From Selaginella moellendorffii (Eukaryota; Streptophyta; Lycopodiopsida; Selaginellales; Selaginellaceae), in contig NW_003314317.1 in assembly GCF_000143415.4 (NCBI RefSeq), positions 124,001 to 188,000 on the forward strand: DNA of 64,000 nucleotides, given 5' to 3'. The position numbers and the translations under genes were made by a program. Shown one piece after another: positions 50,085 to 61,063 of this stretch (the first letter of the stretch is position 1; the number at the start of each line of letters is the position of its first letter). The notes below the pieces were generated by a model. That model made no database searches and was not told the DNA's origin. It saw nothing but the letters and a program-made list of their open reading frames with translations.

Positions 50085-51128
50085 CTATGCGTGCATTTGC
50101 CGGAAGGGGCAGCGCAAGCCTCCATCGTAGTATGGTCCAAGCTTGCCTGATTTCAGTGCTCCCAGCTCCGCCAGCTTGTATCCCTTCTCGAATGCTGGTG
50201 GCCGATACACATTCACGTTGAGCTGCCGGTACTCTTCCGGATTGGCAGCGGGATTGGGACACCAGTCCACTTCAATGCTGCCCTTTGCATCCTCCACACG
50301 TCTGGGAGGCAAGAACACGGACACGAAGCTCCCGGCCAGCAGCCTGAACGCACCCAAGATGATCCACTCCACAATTGCTGGAGGCCTTTCCAATCCAACA
50401 GCGCTCCTGATTGTGGGATCGATGAGTGCACAGATCCCAGTCTCGACCAGCGGCTGCACGGGGCGAGGAAATGCATCCAGCACCAGATGCTTGAGATCCT
50501 GGACGATGCTCTTGTTCTTGTCCGTGAAGATGGCGTTCTTGGCCTCGTAATCGCGAATGTACTCCCGCATCTCTGGAATGCTACCTGGGATGGTTGTGAT
50601 GCCCATCCTCACGCCCACGTCGTGCCACACAACATACGCGGCCTCCTTCTCGCTGTCGGTCCACCTGCGGAATCCAAATCTCTCGGAGAAATCAATGGGG
50701 CTGACCACGTTGAGGCAGAGGACGTAGGCGAATTGGTCGTTTGGGATCTTGAATTTGTTGTGGATTCCATTCAATCTCCTCACCGCGTACGAGCCTCGAT
50801 CGCTGTCGACGTGGTGGTGGATCATCTCGCTCACCAGAATGTTGGTCTCGGCGGCGCGCTTCTGCGGATCCTTGAGGCCGTACTTGGTCTTGAAGAGCAG
50901 ATTTGTGATCCCCGGGATGCCGAGCGTGCGGATTGTGCCAAACTCGAGCGCCTTTTGCGAGAGGAAGGGGAATTCCACCGAGTACATGTACCACAGGATC
51001 TTGTGTGCGTCTCTCACGGGGTGGAGCGACGCTAGAAATCGTGCCCTCTCTTCTCTCTTGCGGATACACACCATCTTCCACGCTGCAGCCATCACGAGAA
51101 ACGCAATCATCAACACGATTGCAGCCAT
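50085..51128 (-). CDS. MpaB/rubber-oxygenase-family membrane protein (second direct block)
   Basis: 347 residues from MAAIVLMIAFLVM; the frame is open for 55 more codons upstream, but the other copies start at this ATG. About four residues differ from the copy at 44955 (for example FRRW for FRKW, IPGS for IPDS). N-terminal anchor and all family motifs are kept (RLNGIHNKFKIPNDQFAYVL, WHDVGVRMGI). Together with the copy at 44955 it is one of two intact members; the third at 36741 is broken. Convergent with the germin pseudogene. Confidence 0.85.
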   Translation of the reverse strand: MAAIVLMIAFLVMAAAWKMVCIRKREERARFLASLHPVRDAHKILWYMYSVEFPFLSQKALEFGTIRTLGIPGITNLLFKTKYGLKDPQKRAAETNILVSEMIHHHVDSDRGSYAVRRLNGIHNKFKIPNDQFAYVLCLNVVSPIDFSERFGFRRWTDSEKEAAYVVWHDVGVRMGITTIPGSIPEMREYIRDYEAKNAIFTDKNKSIVQDLKHLVLDAFPRPVQPLVETGICALIDPTIRSAVGLERPPAIVEWIILGAFRLLAGSFVSVFLPPRRVEDAKGSIEVDWCPNPAANPEEYRQLNVNVYRPPAFEKGYKLAELGALKSGKLGPYYDGGLRCPFRQMHA

Positions 51129-51399
51129 GTTGAAATTGATCGATCTGATCAACTTGATTGGAGAATGGCTGCTTCTGTTTTCTACTCCTCTGTGGGTTGA
51201 GGAAACAGAGGCTGGAGAAGGGTCTTTTATACTATCAGAGCTCGTTTTTTTTATTTCCGTGTGATCCGTATTTTGTACCATACACGTAGCCATATACTTG
51301 GGATTTTTGTTTTATTCGGTGCACGTTTTCCATACAGTTATTTGGTGAAACTCACGTTTAAGATAATTCATCATGCACAAAGTAATCTTAATTACCAGA

Positions 51400-52110
51400 T
51401 TTCCACGAAACTTTAATCGCACCGGCTTTTCTTCCGTTACATAAAACCCTGTTCTGGCCTTCGCCGTTGCTCCTCTTCCTTCCTCTTGGGTTCGTACACC
51501 TCCGCCACATCTACGATACATGATTTGATGCACTTGCTGCAAATCGGGCACTTCATCTGGATGGTTGCCATTTGCACCGCGCACTCCTCACACATGAGCA
51601 GCAGCACTTTTGTTCTCCGGCCCTCCCTCCATACACTGCACTCAGGATCCAGCAACATATTTATCCTGTAGCTGGCATATGGCTTAGGCATTGTACAGTG
51701 TACGAAGAACTGCTACCCTTCTGCCATATCCGTGATCTTGGCCCCGAGCACGTACTTGATGGGAGCGAAGCCGTCTCTCATGGCTTCCAGCACAAGCCGT
51801 CCCTGGCAACTGCCCAAATCTCCGCGGATTGTCGTGAGGATGAGATCCACCAAGGAGCCCAAGTCGAAGAACCAGGTCCTTCCCAGGCCCAAAACCATAG
51901 GCTTGTGATCTTCGGTGAGATCTGGGAAGAGTGATTGTTGATGTGTTCTTGTTGTTGCTGCGAAACATTTGCTGCTAAAGGGAAGTTGTTTGAACCACTA
52001 TTGAAGATGTTGTGAGTGCTGCCCAAAGAAGCCAAAGTTGCTTTAACGTGGTGGTGGTGGGAGGCCCGGAGGAAAGACTGTGATTGTAGCGAAGAAGAAC
52101 TGTTAGCCAT
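51400..52110 (-). pseudogene. RING-finger gene copy 3, broken
   Basis: Best-preserved 5' end: MANSSSSLQSQSFLRASHHHHVKATLASLGS from 52110. A second frame carries KPMVLGLGRTWFFDLGSLVDLILTTIRGDLGSCQGRLVLEAMRDGFAPIKYVLGAKITDMAEG and then a TAG where the other copies have Trp. The RING has CSVW in place of CSVC and has lost the CNH segment (MCEEC and CPIC remain). So both a stop and missing zinc ligands disable it. The original protein had an N-terminal domain that I do not recognise and a C-terminal RING. Confidence 0.75.
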
Positions 52111-52407
52111 GAGTAAATACCTAGAAAGCTCTACTTTTTTCCTAATCTTTAAATTAAGCCAGAGTTAGATTTTTATTTCCTTTTTATGTACATTCATAAA
52201 TAGAAAATAAAAGTATAATTATCATATTTCTAATTAGAAATAATATAGCTTTGTTCAATCTTAGAGTTGAACTTGTAAAACATGGACGCGTTAAGGTTAA
52301 CTGGATACTCCTTGTTTTTGACATTGGTTTTGCTTGCTCACTGGTTTGATAAAACTTCAAGAAGTGATCACAATCAGTCTGTGAAGTTTTACTCAAAGGG
52401 ATGTAAT

Positions 52408-55302
52408 TCAAGATTCGGTTCTGGAGATAATTTGCTCAAGCTGGGCATGCTCTTCCCACCTCCCCGCAGCCGAATAGATATTCGCCATGAGAACGTAAGC
52501 CGCAGCTTTCTTCTCCTCCATCCTCACAATCTCCTCAAACGCTACCCTTCCAAACTCCACATTCTTCCACTTCGCACACGCCGCCAGCACCGCCATCCAA
52601 ATCCTCACGTTTGTTTCCACCGGCATGCGCCTCAAAACACCCACAGCCTCCTCGATCCGGTTTGCTCGTCCCAGCAAATCCACCATGCAAGAGTAGTGTT
52701 CGATCCCAAGAGCTAAATCGCCTGTTTTCTTCATCGTCTCAAAGAGCTCCCTGCCTCGATCGACCAGTCCGGCATGGCTGCAAGCTGTGAGAACCGAGAG
52801 GAAAGTCACGGCATCGGGCTTGCACCGCTCCTCTTGCATCCTCTCGAACGATTCAAACACCTTGGCGGTGTTTCCTTGATGGCTGTATCCTGCTATTAGA
52901 GCGTTCCAAGTTACCGAGTCTCTCCTCCCTTCAAGAGTGGCAAACACTCGCTCGGCTTCCACCATGCTGCCGCATTTGCCGTAGAAATCCACCAGAGAGT
53001 TTCCAACAATCGGGTCCATGTCGAGTCGAGCACTACGGATCAGCGCGTGAACTTCTCTGCCGGTTGCCATAGCTGCGAGGCTTCCGCAGGCCTTGAGAAC
53101 AGCGACGAAGGTGACGCAGTCTGGAGAACAGCAGCCTTCCGCCAGCATTCGCGAGTAGAGTTCCAGAGCAGTGCCGCTCTCGCCGTTCTCCTGATAGCCC
53201 ATGATCATTGCCGTCCAGGAAACTGTGTCTCGGTGCTTCGTCCTGTCGAAAACCTCGCGAGCTTCTTCCAGGCTGCCACACTTGACGTACATGTCCACCA
53301 GGGAGCTCGCGACGAACATCTCCATCTCAAGCCCCATGCTCACGGCTCTGGAGTGGATGTCCCTGCCTTTAAGCAAGAACTCCGGCTTGCGAGCCTCGCT
53401 TCTTGTTGCAGCACTAGCACAGGCCTTGAGAACCGCAACGTAACTCCGAGCGTCTGGTAGAATCCTGTCCCTTATTTGCATGCGGTCGAAGAGCTCAAGA
53501 GCTGATTCTCCGTCCCCGTTCTCGGCATAGCCGAGAATCAAAGTGTTCCACAGTACCAAGTTGCGGCCCTTGATCCTGTCAAAAGCTCGGCGGGCACACT
53601 CAATGTTCCCACACTTTGCGTAGGCGTCCACCAGGCTGCTCGCCACGAAAATGTCTTGGTCCAGTCCAGTTTTTGCAGCTCGAGAGTGTATCTCTTTCAC
53701 TCTCTGAAAACAGCAGGCCTTGATAGCTTTCCCTTCCACCTGTTTGCCTTCCACCTTTGGTACCACGCTTAAACAGGCCTTTACTGCTGCGAGATAAGTC
53801 ACGCGATCTGGAGTCCACCCTTCTTCTTGCATTCTCCAAAACAGCTCAACAGCAACTTCACCCTCCTTGTTCTCGGTATAGCTTTGAATCAGTGCACTCC
53901 ACGAAGCTACGTCGCGCGTCCGCATCTTGTCAAACACTCGCTGAGAATCCATCAAGCTTCCACACTGCGAGTAAACGAAGATCAAACTGTTTGCGAGGAA
54001 GTGATCCAACTTGCAACCGCACTTCATTGCCTGCGAGTGAATTGCCATGGCTTGCTCCAAGCACGTAAGTTTCACCATCTTTCCACCGAATTCCTGTAGC
54101 CTTTCCGTTGTATCCGCTGTAAAAGCCGCGCAGGCTTTCAGTGCCGCAAGGAAAGTAACTCGATTGGGCCTGAAGCCTTCACTTTGCATCCCGACGAATA
54201 ACTCCAAACCCAGCCCGCCTTCACCATTCTCGGCATAAGCTAGAATCATCGCATTCCAGGACACCAAAGTGGGCTGGATCATCCTGTGAAAGACCCCGTT
54301 GGCGTCGACTAAACTTCCACAACCAGCGTACGTAGAGATCAGCGTGTTGGCCACCGAAGAACCGATTCCACACCCATCTCGAGCAGCCAGAGAGTGTATT
54401 GCTAAAACCTTCTCCAGGCACTGAACCTTCACAGCTTTCCCGTTTATCTTCTCGCCTCTCTCCTTCTCTGCCAAGTCCGAGCAGGCCTTGAGAAGAGCGA
54501 TGAAAGTTACCGAGTCGGGAGCACAGCCATCTCCTTCACTTCTCATGCTTGAGAAAACGTCCAAAGCCGACTGCCCGTCACCACCCTCGGCATAACCCAG
54601 CACGATCGAGTTCCAAGTAACCACGTCGCGTTTCACCATCCTGTCAAACACGGCCCGGGCGTCCACCAAGCTTCCACACTTTGCGTACATATCCACCAGA
54701 GTGCTGGCCACGAATATGTCCGAGTTTAATCCGCTCCTCACAGTTCGAGCGTGAATCTCTCGTCCAGTCCCTAGCGCTGCGAGCTTGACAAGCTTTCCTC
54801 CAACTCTTCTCCCTTCTTCTTTCGCAGCAAACCGAGAGCAGGCCTTGATCGCTGCCAGGAAAGTCACTCGATTCGGAGCAAGGCCCTCGACGTCCTCCAT
54901 GCGAGAGAAAAGCTCCAAGGCCTCTTCGCAGCCTCCATTCTCCGCATAGCCCAGGATAATGGTGTTCCACGACACTAGATCGTGCTCCCGGATCCTCTCA
55001 AACACGCGCCGAGCCTCCACCATGGAGCCACACTTCGCGTACATTGCCACCACACTGTTGGCCACAAAAACGTTTGAGTCGTCCCCATTGCTAGCAACAT
55101 CCATATGAATTCGCTTACCGGATTGGAGGTCGCGCGCGCTGCCACACCACTTCAATGCGGCCAAGACGACTGGAATCCCCGGCCGGATCCCGCGAGCGCG
55201 CAGCTCCTCGTAGATTTCGCCGCCCGATCTAGAGCTCATGGGGGGATGTGGCCACGGCGGCTTGGCGTGATCCGAAATATGCGTCTGGGGGAGACCGCCC
55301 AT
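52408..55302 (-). CDS. PLS-type PPR protein without DYW domain
   Basis: About 964 residues from the ATG at 55302 (MGGLPQTHISDHAKPPWPHP); the frame is open ten codons further but without an earlier ATG. Around two dozen PPR-like units run through it, often with AKCGS and WN(A/T)(I/L)I.GY signatures. The C-terminus ends with an E-type region (HYSCMVDLLGRANRIEEAVGVLRRMP, WMAVLAACAKWKNVEFGRVAFEEIVRMEEKKAAAYVLMANIYSAAGRWEE) and no deaminase. By family it would bind an organelle transcript and recruit an editing enzyme. It is intact and intronless, and is the source of the fragments at 31.1, 33.7 and 47.2 kb or a close relative of it. Confidence 0.9.
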   Translation of the reverse strand: MGGLPQTHISDHAKPPWPHPPMSSRSGGEIYEELRARGIRPGIPVVLAALKWCGSARDLQSGKRIHMDVASNGDDSNVFVANSVVAMYAKCGSMVEARRVFERIREHDLVSWNTIILGYAENGGCEEALELFSRMEDVEGLAPNRVTFLAAIKACSRFAAKEEGRRVGGKLVKLAALGTGREIHARTVRSGLNSDIFVASTLVDMYAKCGSLVDARAVFDRMVKRDVVTWNSIVLGYAEGGDGQSALDVFSSMRSEGDGCAPDSVTFIALLKACSDLAEKERGEKINGKAVKVQCLEKVLAIHSLAARDGCGIGSSVANTLISTYAGCGSLVDANGVFHRMIQPTLVSWNAMILAYAENGEGGLGLELFVGMQSEGFRPNRVTFLAALKACAAFTADTTERLQEFGGKMVKLTCLEQAMAIHSQAMKCGCKLDHFLANSLIFVYSQCGSLMDSQRVFDKMRTRDVASWSALIQSYTENKEGEVAVELFWRMQEEGWTPDRVTYLAAVKACLSVVPKVEGKQVEGKAIKACCFQRVKEIHSRAAKTGLDQDIFVASSLVDAYAKCGNIECARRAFDRIKGRNLVLWNTLILGYAENGDGESALELFDRMQIRDRILPDARSYVAVLKACASAATRSEARKPEFLLKGRDIHSRAVSMGLEMEMFVASSLVDMYVKCGSLEEAREVFDRTKHRDTVSWTAMIMGYQENGESGTALELYSRMLAEGCCSPDCVTFVAVLKACGSLAAMATGREVHALIRSARLDMDPIVGNSLVDFYGKCGSMVEAERVFATLEGRRDSVTWNALIAGYSHQGNTAKVFESFERMQEERCKPDAVTFLSVLTACSHAGLVDRGRELFETMKKTGDLALGIEHYSCMVDLLGRANRIEEAVGVLRRMPVETNVRIWMAVLAACAKWKNVEFGRVAFEEIVRMEEKKAAAYVLMANIYSAAGRWEEHAQLEQIISRTES

Positions 55303-55396
55303 GCTCCTCAAGAAAACCCTATCTAGTGACAATTAGCAAAACCAGTTAGAAGGAAAGAAGCTCACATGACATTCTCTACGAGAAAAATCTCCACTT

Positions 55397-55665
55397 TTGC
55401 TTGTAGTTCTTCTTGTGCGGGACGTCATCCGGTGGTTTTGGTTTCGCTGCTACCATGCCTTCCACTCGCTGGCGGCCTTGATCTGCGAGGCTGGCGGCTC
55501 CAGTGCATCACTGCGAGCTCGCCACTTTGATCGGCGAAACCAGTTACACTTTGGAGCTAGCGGCTTTGATCTGCGAAACCGGTTCCACCACTTTCGCGCT
55601 GGCAGCTTCGATCTCGTCTTTGTTCCACCTGCGAGACTTTGATCTGCGCTCCACCGCAGAGGCCA
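55397..55665 (-). pseudogene. Fragment of the CIP7-like repeat region
   Basis: On the plus strand: CTTGTGCGGGACGTCATCCGG, GGTTTCGCTGCTACCATGCCTTCCACTCG and GATCTGCGAAACCGGTTCCAC, segments of the CIP7-like gene's last exon (about 61995-62260), with deletions. It lies between the PPR start and a germin/MpaB relic. Confidence 0.75.
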
Positions 55666-55694
55666 TAAATTCCGGGGAAGACAAAAAAGGCTCC

Positions 55695-55870
55695 ATCACC
55701 CTTGTTGCCGGTGTCACCGTGGTTGCCAAGGCCGTGTTCGCATCCAATCCTACCATCACGGAAGGTGTTCCAGATCAGTCCGGAGCTCGTCGATCGCTCA
55801 TCTAGAGATCCTCAGGCGGTGACGATTGCCGGAAGGGCAGCGCGGGTTTCAGTGCTCCCAGCTAAAGACA
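55695..55870 (+). pseudogene. Germin and MpaB 3'-end relics
   Basis: GTTGCCAAGGCCGTGTTCGC and AATCCTACCATCAC then CCGGAGCTCGTCGATCGCTC match the germin 3' coding end. GATTGCCGGAAGGGCAGCGC followed by TTTCAGTGCTCCCAGCT matches the MpaB 3' end on the other strand. Together they are a much-deleted older copy of the germin-MpaB junction. Confidence 0.75.
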
Positions 55871-55899
55871 TTGTCATCTTTCTACGTTTCTTCCGCCAT

Positions 55900-58201
55900 A
55901 GCTCCATTTTGACGGTTTTTCTTGAAGATCACATCGACCTTGGCGTACATGGTTCTTTTTATCAAAGGAATGGATCTGCTTCGCATTTGGATTCGAGAGT
56001 TATACAAGTTCTACCATATAATCTCTTGCCTTTTTAATTTTACTCTTTTTCTTTTTATATTCTGCTGCCAATCGGATAGTCTATATAAAGTAAGGATTAT
56101 TAACAGGTTCTTAAATACTATAAACTTCCCACTTTTATTTACAGAAGGCTAGAGTGTATGACCAAAACATTATAAATTTCCCTTTGTTTTAAATTAAAAA
56201 TGATTAATTAGTGGTGAACTAACATTAATCTTAATCTTGTGTATGACTTTTGAGGTGATTTTCCATCATGAGGGATGGAAACCTTTGTATCAATTATGGG
56301 AAACAAAATACAAATAAAGGCTTTAGTGAGAAGTAAAGAATAAATGGATGGTGTAATGGAAAGTAACAATAGCACTATTGATAAACCTATGGCCATAGTG
56401 ACAATTAACACTAAAGTATGAATAGCAATGGTTTATCTATGCTCATTCATCTTGGTATTTATAAAGTTCCCTTCCACAGTAAGCCATTAATAATAATAGA
56501 GTAGTTACTTAATAGCACAATCCTTTGAAAACAAGGGTAATGAAAGAGCCTTTATAAAGATATTAGCCAAGCAATATTCTTTTTACACACTTCAAATGAA
56601 ATAATAGTAATATGTATCAATATACATTTATAGACATGAAGTAAAGAGTTAGATTGTTTGCCAAAGCAATATCTAATTGATTATCACAATATAAAAATGT
56701 CGTTAATGATATCAATCATAAGTCAGTCTCTATAGCCATAATTTCATGAATAACTAGACGAATGGCAATATATTCAAATTTTATAGATAATACTGCTCTA
56801 CAATGTTGATGCTTAGAAAATGAAGACAACATTAGAATTGTAAAAAAGACATGGATTAAGAATGAGTTCTAGAGCGAGTATAGATAGTGCCATGATTAAT
56901 TGTTCTTTTAAATTATCAAAAAACTCATTTTATTCAATTCCTAACAATATTTTATTAAGCTTAGATACTGCTCTAAAGAACTAGCAATATATAGGCTGAG
57001 TAGCATTGTGAATGTGCTAACTAAACTTTAATACTCCAAAATAGTAGTGTAAAGAATAAATTCCACAAAATAAAAGATCCTAAAATCATGATTAAAATGA
57101 TAAAAAGTTTGGGTGGGATGAGATTGAGTTTGAGATCTAATCTAAAAACAATTGCAAGATTGTAGCACACTTTATTTCTTTCCCCTTAAGCCAATTGGAA
57201 AAGGGGCAATTGCTTGATGAGAGAGCCCTTAGTGGCTATTTTATTCCCATTTATCCTCCAAGGTTCCAAGGATCCACAGTGATAGTATATTCAAATCTCA
57301 TCTCATGATCACATGCGCTACAAAGATTGAGTCCGAGACTAAATTCAAAACCAAATTTGAGATCAAATATGAGACTAAACTTGAATACTAATACAAATTA
57401 TAGGGTAAAAGCTCAAAGCACTTGTTTCCTAGGGGTTATAAAGGGTTTCAAAAGTATAATAAGGAGAGTGAGGCTAAGAACCTAATCTTAAAACTCTTTA
57501 ATAATGCTTTTATATTGTATTAGGATTTTGACTAAGAGTTAATAGCCTTGGTTAGTGGATTTAAGAAGTGCTAAAAAGGCTTCTCAAGGAAGTGTTCAAA
57601 AGTAACTCCCATCCAACCACCCTCGAGCTACCTCAAAAGCTCCACTATGCCACCACTCCATTATAAGCCCTAGGGTAGGTTAAATCCCTTACTTTAACAT
57701 AAAAAAGAAATTAACTATGATGCTCTTAACTTGGGTGGAGTGATGCTCCATTTAAGTACTATAAGGCCTTACACCTTTTTAAAGGGCTTGAGTGTTTTTT
57801 TAGGACAAAAGTGAGGAGTTAAAGTACCTAGATTGAGCTGTTAGGCCATAGTGTTTCCATCTAAAGTCTTGAACTAAAAAATGTGTTTAAAACTTTAGAT
57901 ATAAATGGTTTTATAAACAAGTTTTGTTATACCAAAGGGTGTTAATAACTTAGAAGTTTGGTATGCTTGGTTGCTTATGTGTTTGAGAAGTGTAACTAAA
58001 CCTGACCAAACCTTAAGTTTAATCTATCTCGGAAAAGGGATTAGGAAAAAAAGTTTAAGAATTTGTGAAGAGATAATTAACACCTCACTGAGTAGTTGAA
58101 GCTAAATAGAAGCAAGTAAAAGTTAATATAATAGGAGTGGACTTTAGTAAGGGAATTTATTTACAACTAAAGGTAAATATAGGTAAGCAATATAACAAAA
58201 G

Positions 58202-58262
<61 letters not shown>

Positions 58263-59460
58263 ATGTTGGAATTCTATAGGCTACAACCATGCCCAAATAT
58301 GTATATAATAATGAAATATTATAAAGATTTAGTAAAATAAATGAGTTTAAATAAATTTACAAAAGAATTAAAGATTGTAGTACCTTGCTCAATATTATGG
58401 ATATATTTCAATGCCAAGGCAATAGCAAATAGAACTACCATCTACTATATCAAAAGTTCTTAATTGTGAATTAATTAATTTTAATAGGAAAACTTGAATG
58501 ATTTGGTCATAATAATAGTACTATTAACATAAGAGAGTAATGGAAAAGAAAAATAATGGTATATTCTTAAAATAAAGAATCTACATCAATTGAGTGAGTT
58601 TGAAACTCTTCTCCACGTAAATATGCATTCTTCTTCATAGAGATAAGTCAAAATAGTGGTAGAATGTAAGCATTGACATAAATACTACTCTAAAAGAAAA
58701 GTTAAGCAAGATAAAAATCTTTATAAAGTGAAGCCTTATGCTCAATAAAAAGGTCCCTTTCATAGATATAAAAAAGGACATTAAAATAAAATAAAAAATT
58801 GAAAAATTACTAACACAAAGTTACTATAAGTGATATTAACAACCTCTAACACATGCTTGGAATTCAAAGCAATTTAGATCTTAGTCCACCAACTAAATAT
58901 AATTGTCAATGTTATCAAATAGGAAGTGATTGAAAGAGCCTAGAACTTGAAGAAGCCATGTCAACAAGACAAAACAAATTTACCATGATAAAATCCTCAA
59001 GAAAGTGATAAAAAGAAAATATAAAACTACATTGACACTTAAATTAAGTTTTAAAATTATAATAAAATTTGAATCCAAGAACAAATACTTCATAGTCTAA
59101 GTAGTCTGAATTTTAAAACTGGCATCCGATAGAAAATTTTTAGGAGGAAAGAAATGTACAAACCCATAAACACTGTTAGTTAGTTAAACCCCAATCTATT
59201 TGAGGGTTTTTAATGAATTATTTTCAATCAAGATCATGAGTATATACAATAAAATATACCCCCCATAAATCCCAGCAAGTATAAGCAAGCACTAGCGAGG
59301 TGAAATCTAGTGACAAGCATGCCATATTGCTAGCAGCTGCCGAACAAGGAGATAGTAGGTGACCCACGGTATAACCCATCCTCTAGGTTAAAGATTGAAC
59401 TAGAAATCACACTAGAATCTATCCTGGTGGATCCTACAAGCCCCCAAGAGAGCTCCCTAG
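55900..59460. other. AT-rich DNA with decayed repeats
   Basis: No gene recognised. Around 57100-57430 a region with AAGCCAATTGGAAAAGGGG and GATTGAGTCCGAGACTAAATTC faintly resembles the long LTR at 3128 and its GAGTCCGAGACT repeats, so it may be another very old copy. The rest is AT-rich with only short frames. Confidence 0.45.
58208..58259. repeat. TA dinucleotide microsatellite
   Basis: About 26 uninterrupted TA units. The 67-residue ORF crossing it (Tyr-Ile repeat) is an artefact. Confidence 0.97.
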
Positions 59461-60034
59461 GCTAAGTGCCCTCCTCTTCATTCTTTAAGCCTCTTGGCCA
59501 TGGAAAAGTCGCTTCTCATCTTGCGCTGGCAGTGCCGCTGCCGCAGAATCTTCTCCTATCCACCGCCAAATCCACCACCAAATCCATGCCGCATTGATCA
59601 AGATTCAAAAACACACCACAATCTTGGATCTCCGAGATTCACCATTGATACCTTGAATCAACCGATTAGCCCAGACTAGGCACTGTGCACGGCTTTGCCA
59701 CCTAGGGTACCAAGCTCCTCGCCTCTCATGGACAGTAAACATGCAGAGAGGTGTTAAAGGGCATCTTCAATCTGCTTCAATCTGAAAGATATACTAAAAC
59801 CATGATGCCACAACCATTCTTTGTTTGGCTACAAGCAGTTGGTGCTCCAATTACCCATCCAGCATGTCCTCTCAAAAGCTAGTGATGAGATTCTTAAAGC
59901 TACAGGGGGAAGCGGTTGGTCTTTTTAAAGGTGCAATCCAAGAACAAACAAAAGCCAGGCTCCCATTGTCTTATGGAGCATATTCTATTTTTCTACACCT
60001 CTCTCCTAAAGGTTAACAAAAAACGACTATAAAC
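59460..60034. other. No recognisable gene
   Basis: Two short plus-strand frames (59494-59679 and 59825-60016) show no motif. Sequence is mixed in composition and may be more retrotransposon debris. Confidence 0.4.
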
Positions 60035-60039
60035 TTTAT

Positions 60040-61063
60040 TTAACAAAATGTTTTAGAAGCCCATGCATGTTTAACTACTGGTTTAATATTCAATGTTGTC
60101 TGATATGTAAAATATAAAACTAAGTTACAGTCATNNNNNNNNNNNNNNNNNNNNNNNNNNNNNNNNNNNNNNNNNNNNNNNNNNNNNNNNNNNNNNNNNN
60201 NNNNNNNNNNNNNNNNNNNNNNNNNNNNNNNNNNGTCATCTTGCAAGTATTAAATTCGCATTTTCATGGGCAATTATTATTATTACAGTAGGTATTTGAA
60301 TGCCAAAAGAACATTTGTTATTAAAAGAATATAGGACTAAATTTCCATCTTCTTGTAATCTTAAAACACACTTCAAGCCTTTGTTTGATGTTTTAGTTGA
60401 CCATAAAACTCTATTTTCTGCATATAATATTAAATTACAATCAATGCCTAGATATAGATGTGATTTTTTATTTAAAGAAACTAAAACTTGTGTTGGCAGT
60501 AAATATTGATGTGGCATATTAATATAACCACTTATTAATGTAAATGTAAAAATGTTACATCTTGTTTCTATTTGTGATATAATTTGTTCTTGGTATTGGG
60601 AATTATTATATATATTATTTTCTAAACTTTGAAGGTTATAATTTCTAATAAAATAGTAAATAATAAAATGGTTAGATTTTATAATAATATATGAAGCAGC
60701 TGAATTTATTATTTCATAATAAGAGTTTGCTAAAATCTCATATAATGAGCTTCTTATAATAGATCCTGCTTCTGTATGACCCTCATTTGTTAAATGACAA
60801 AGTAATTGAACTGTATCCAAAGCAAAAATCCCAAATCCAACATCATTATTTGAATTGATTAATACATTTCCATGCAAACTTTGACCTAAAGGAATTATAT
60901 TGTCAGGTATTTGATTAATTGCTTTTGAAATAGTAATTATAATTCTTTTTGCTACTTCTGCACTTATAACATTAATTATACCAATTTCATAATTAATATT
61001 TTCAGCATAAATGCTCATAAATGCTAGAAATATCAAAGTAGCTAGTAACAGTTTTACAAGCAT
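60040..61063 (-). CDS. Secreted bulb-type lectin-like protein, broken by an assembly gap
   Basis: Starts MLVKLLLATLIFLAFMSIYAEN, a clear signal peptide. About 170 residues follow that I do not recognise (LLCHLTNEGHTEAGSIIRSSLYE). The C-terminal part repeats the bulb-lectin (GNA-type) strand: LGIDCNLILYAENRVLW, LQEDGNLVLYSFNNKC, ENANLILA, and beyond the gap DCNLVLYF. The mannose-binding motif QxDxNxVxY is only partly kept. A TGA occurs at 60236-60238, and a different frame (LQDD) enters the N run at 60135-60234, so the true 3' end is hidden. Base composition is much more AT-rich than other genes here (many Ile, Asn and Tyr codons ending in A or T). No introns seen. It may be real, decaying or horizontally derived. 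Confidence 0.6.
60135..60234. other. Assembly gap (100 N)
   Basis: Exactly 100 N, a size often used for gaps of unknown length. It interrupts the lectin-like gene, so the sequences either side may not be contiguous. Confidence 1.

Noticed and set aside
52408-55302. DYW deaminase in this PPR
   Set aside because: The protein ends after the E-type region; neither HxE nor CxxCH motifs follow before the stop.
58137-58340. 67-residue ORF with Tyr-Ile repeat
   Set aside because: Produced by the TA microsatellite.
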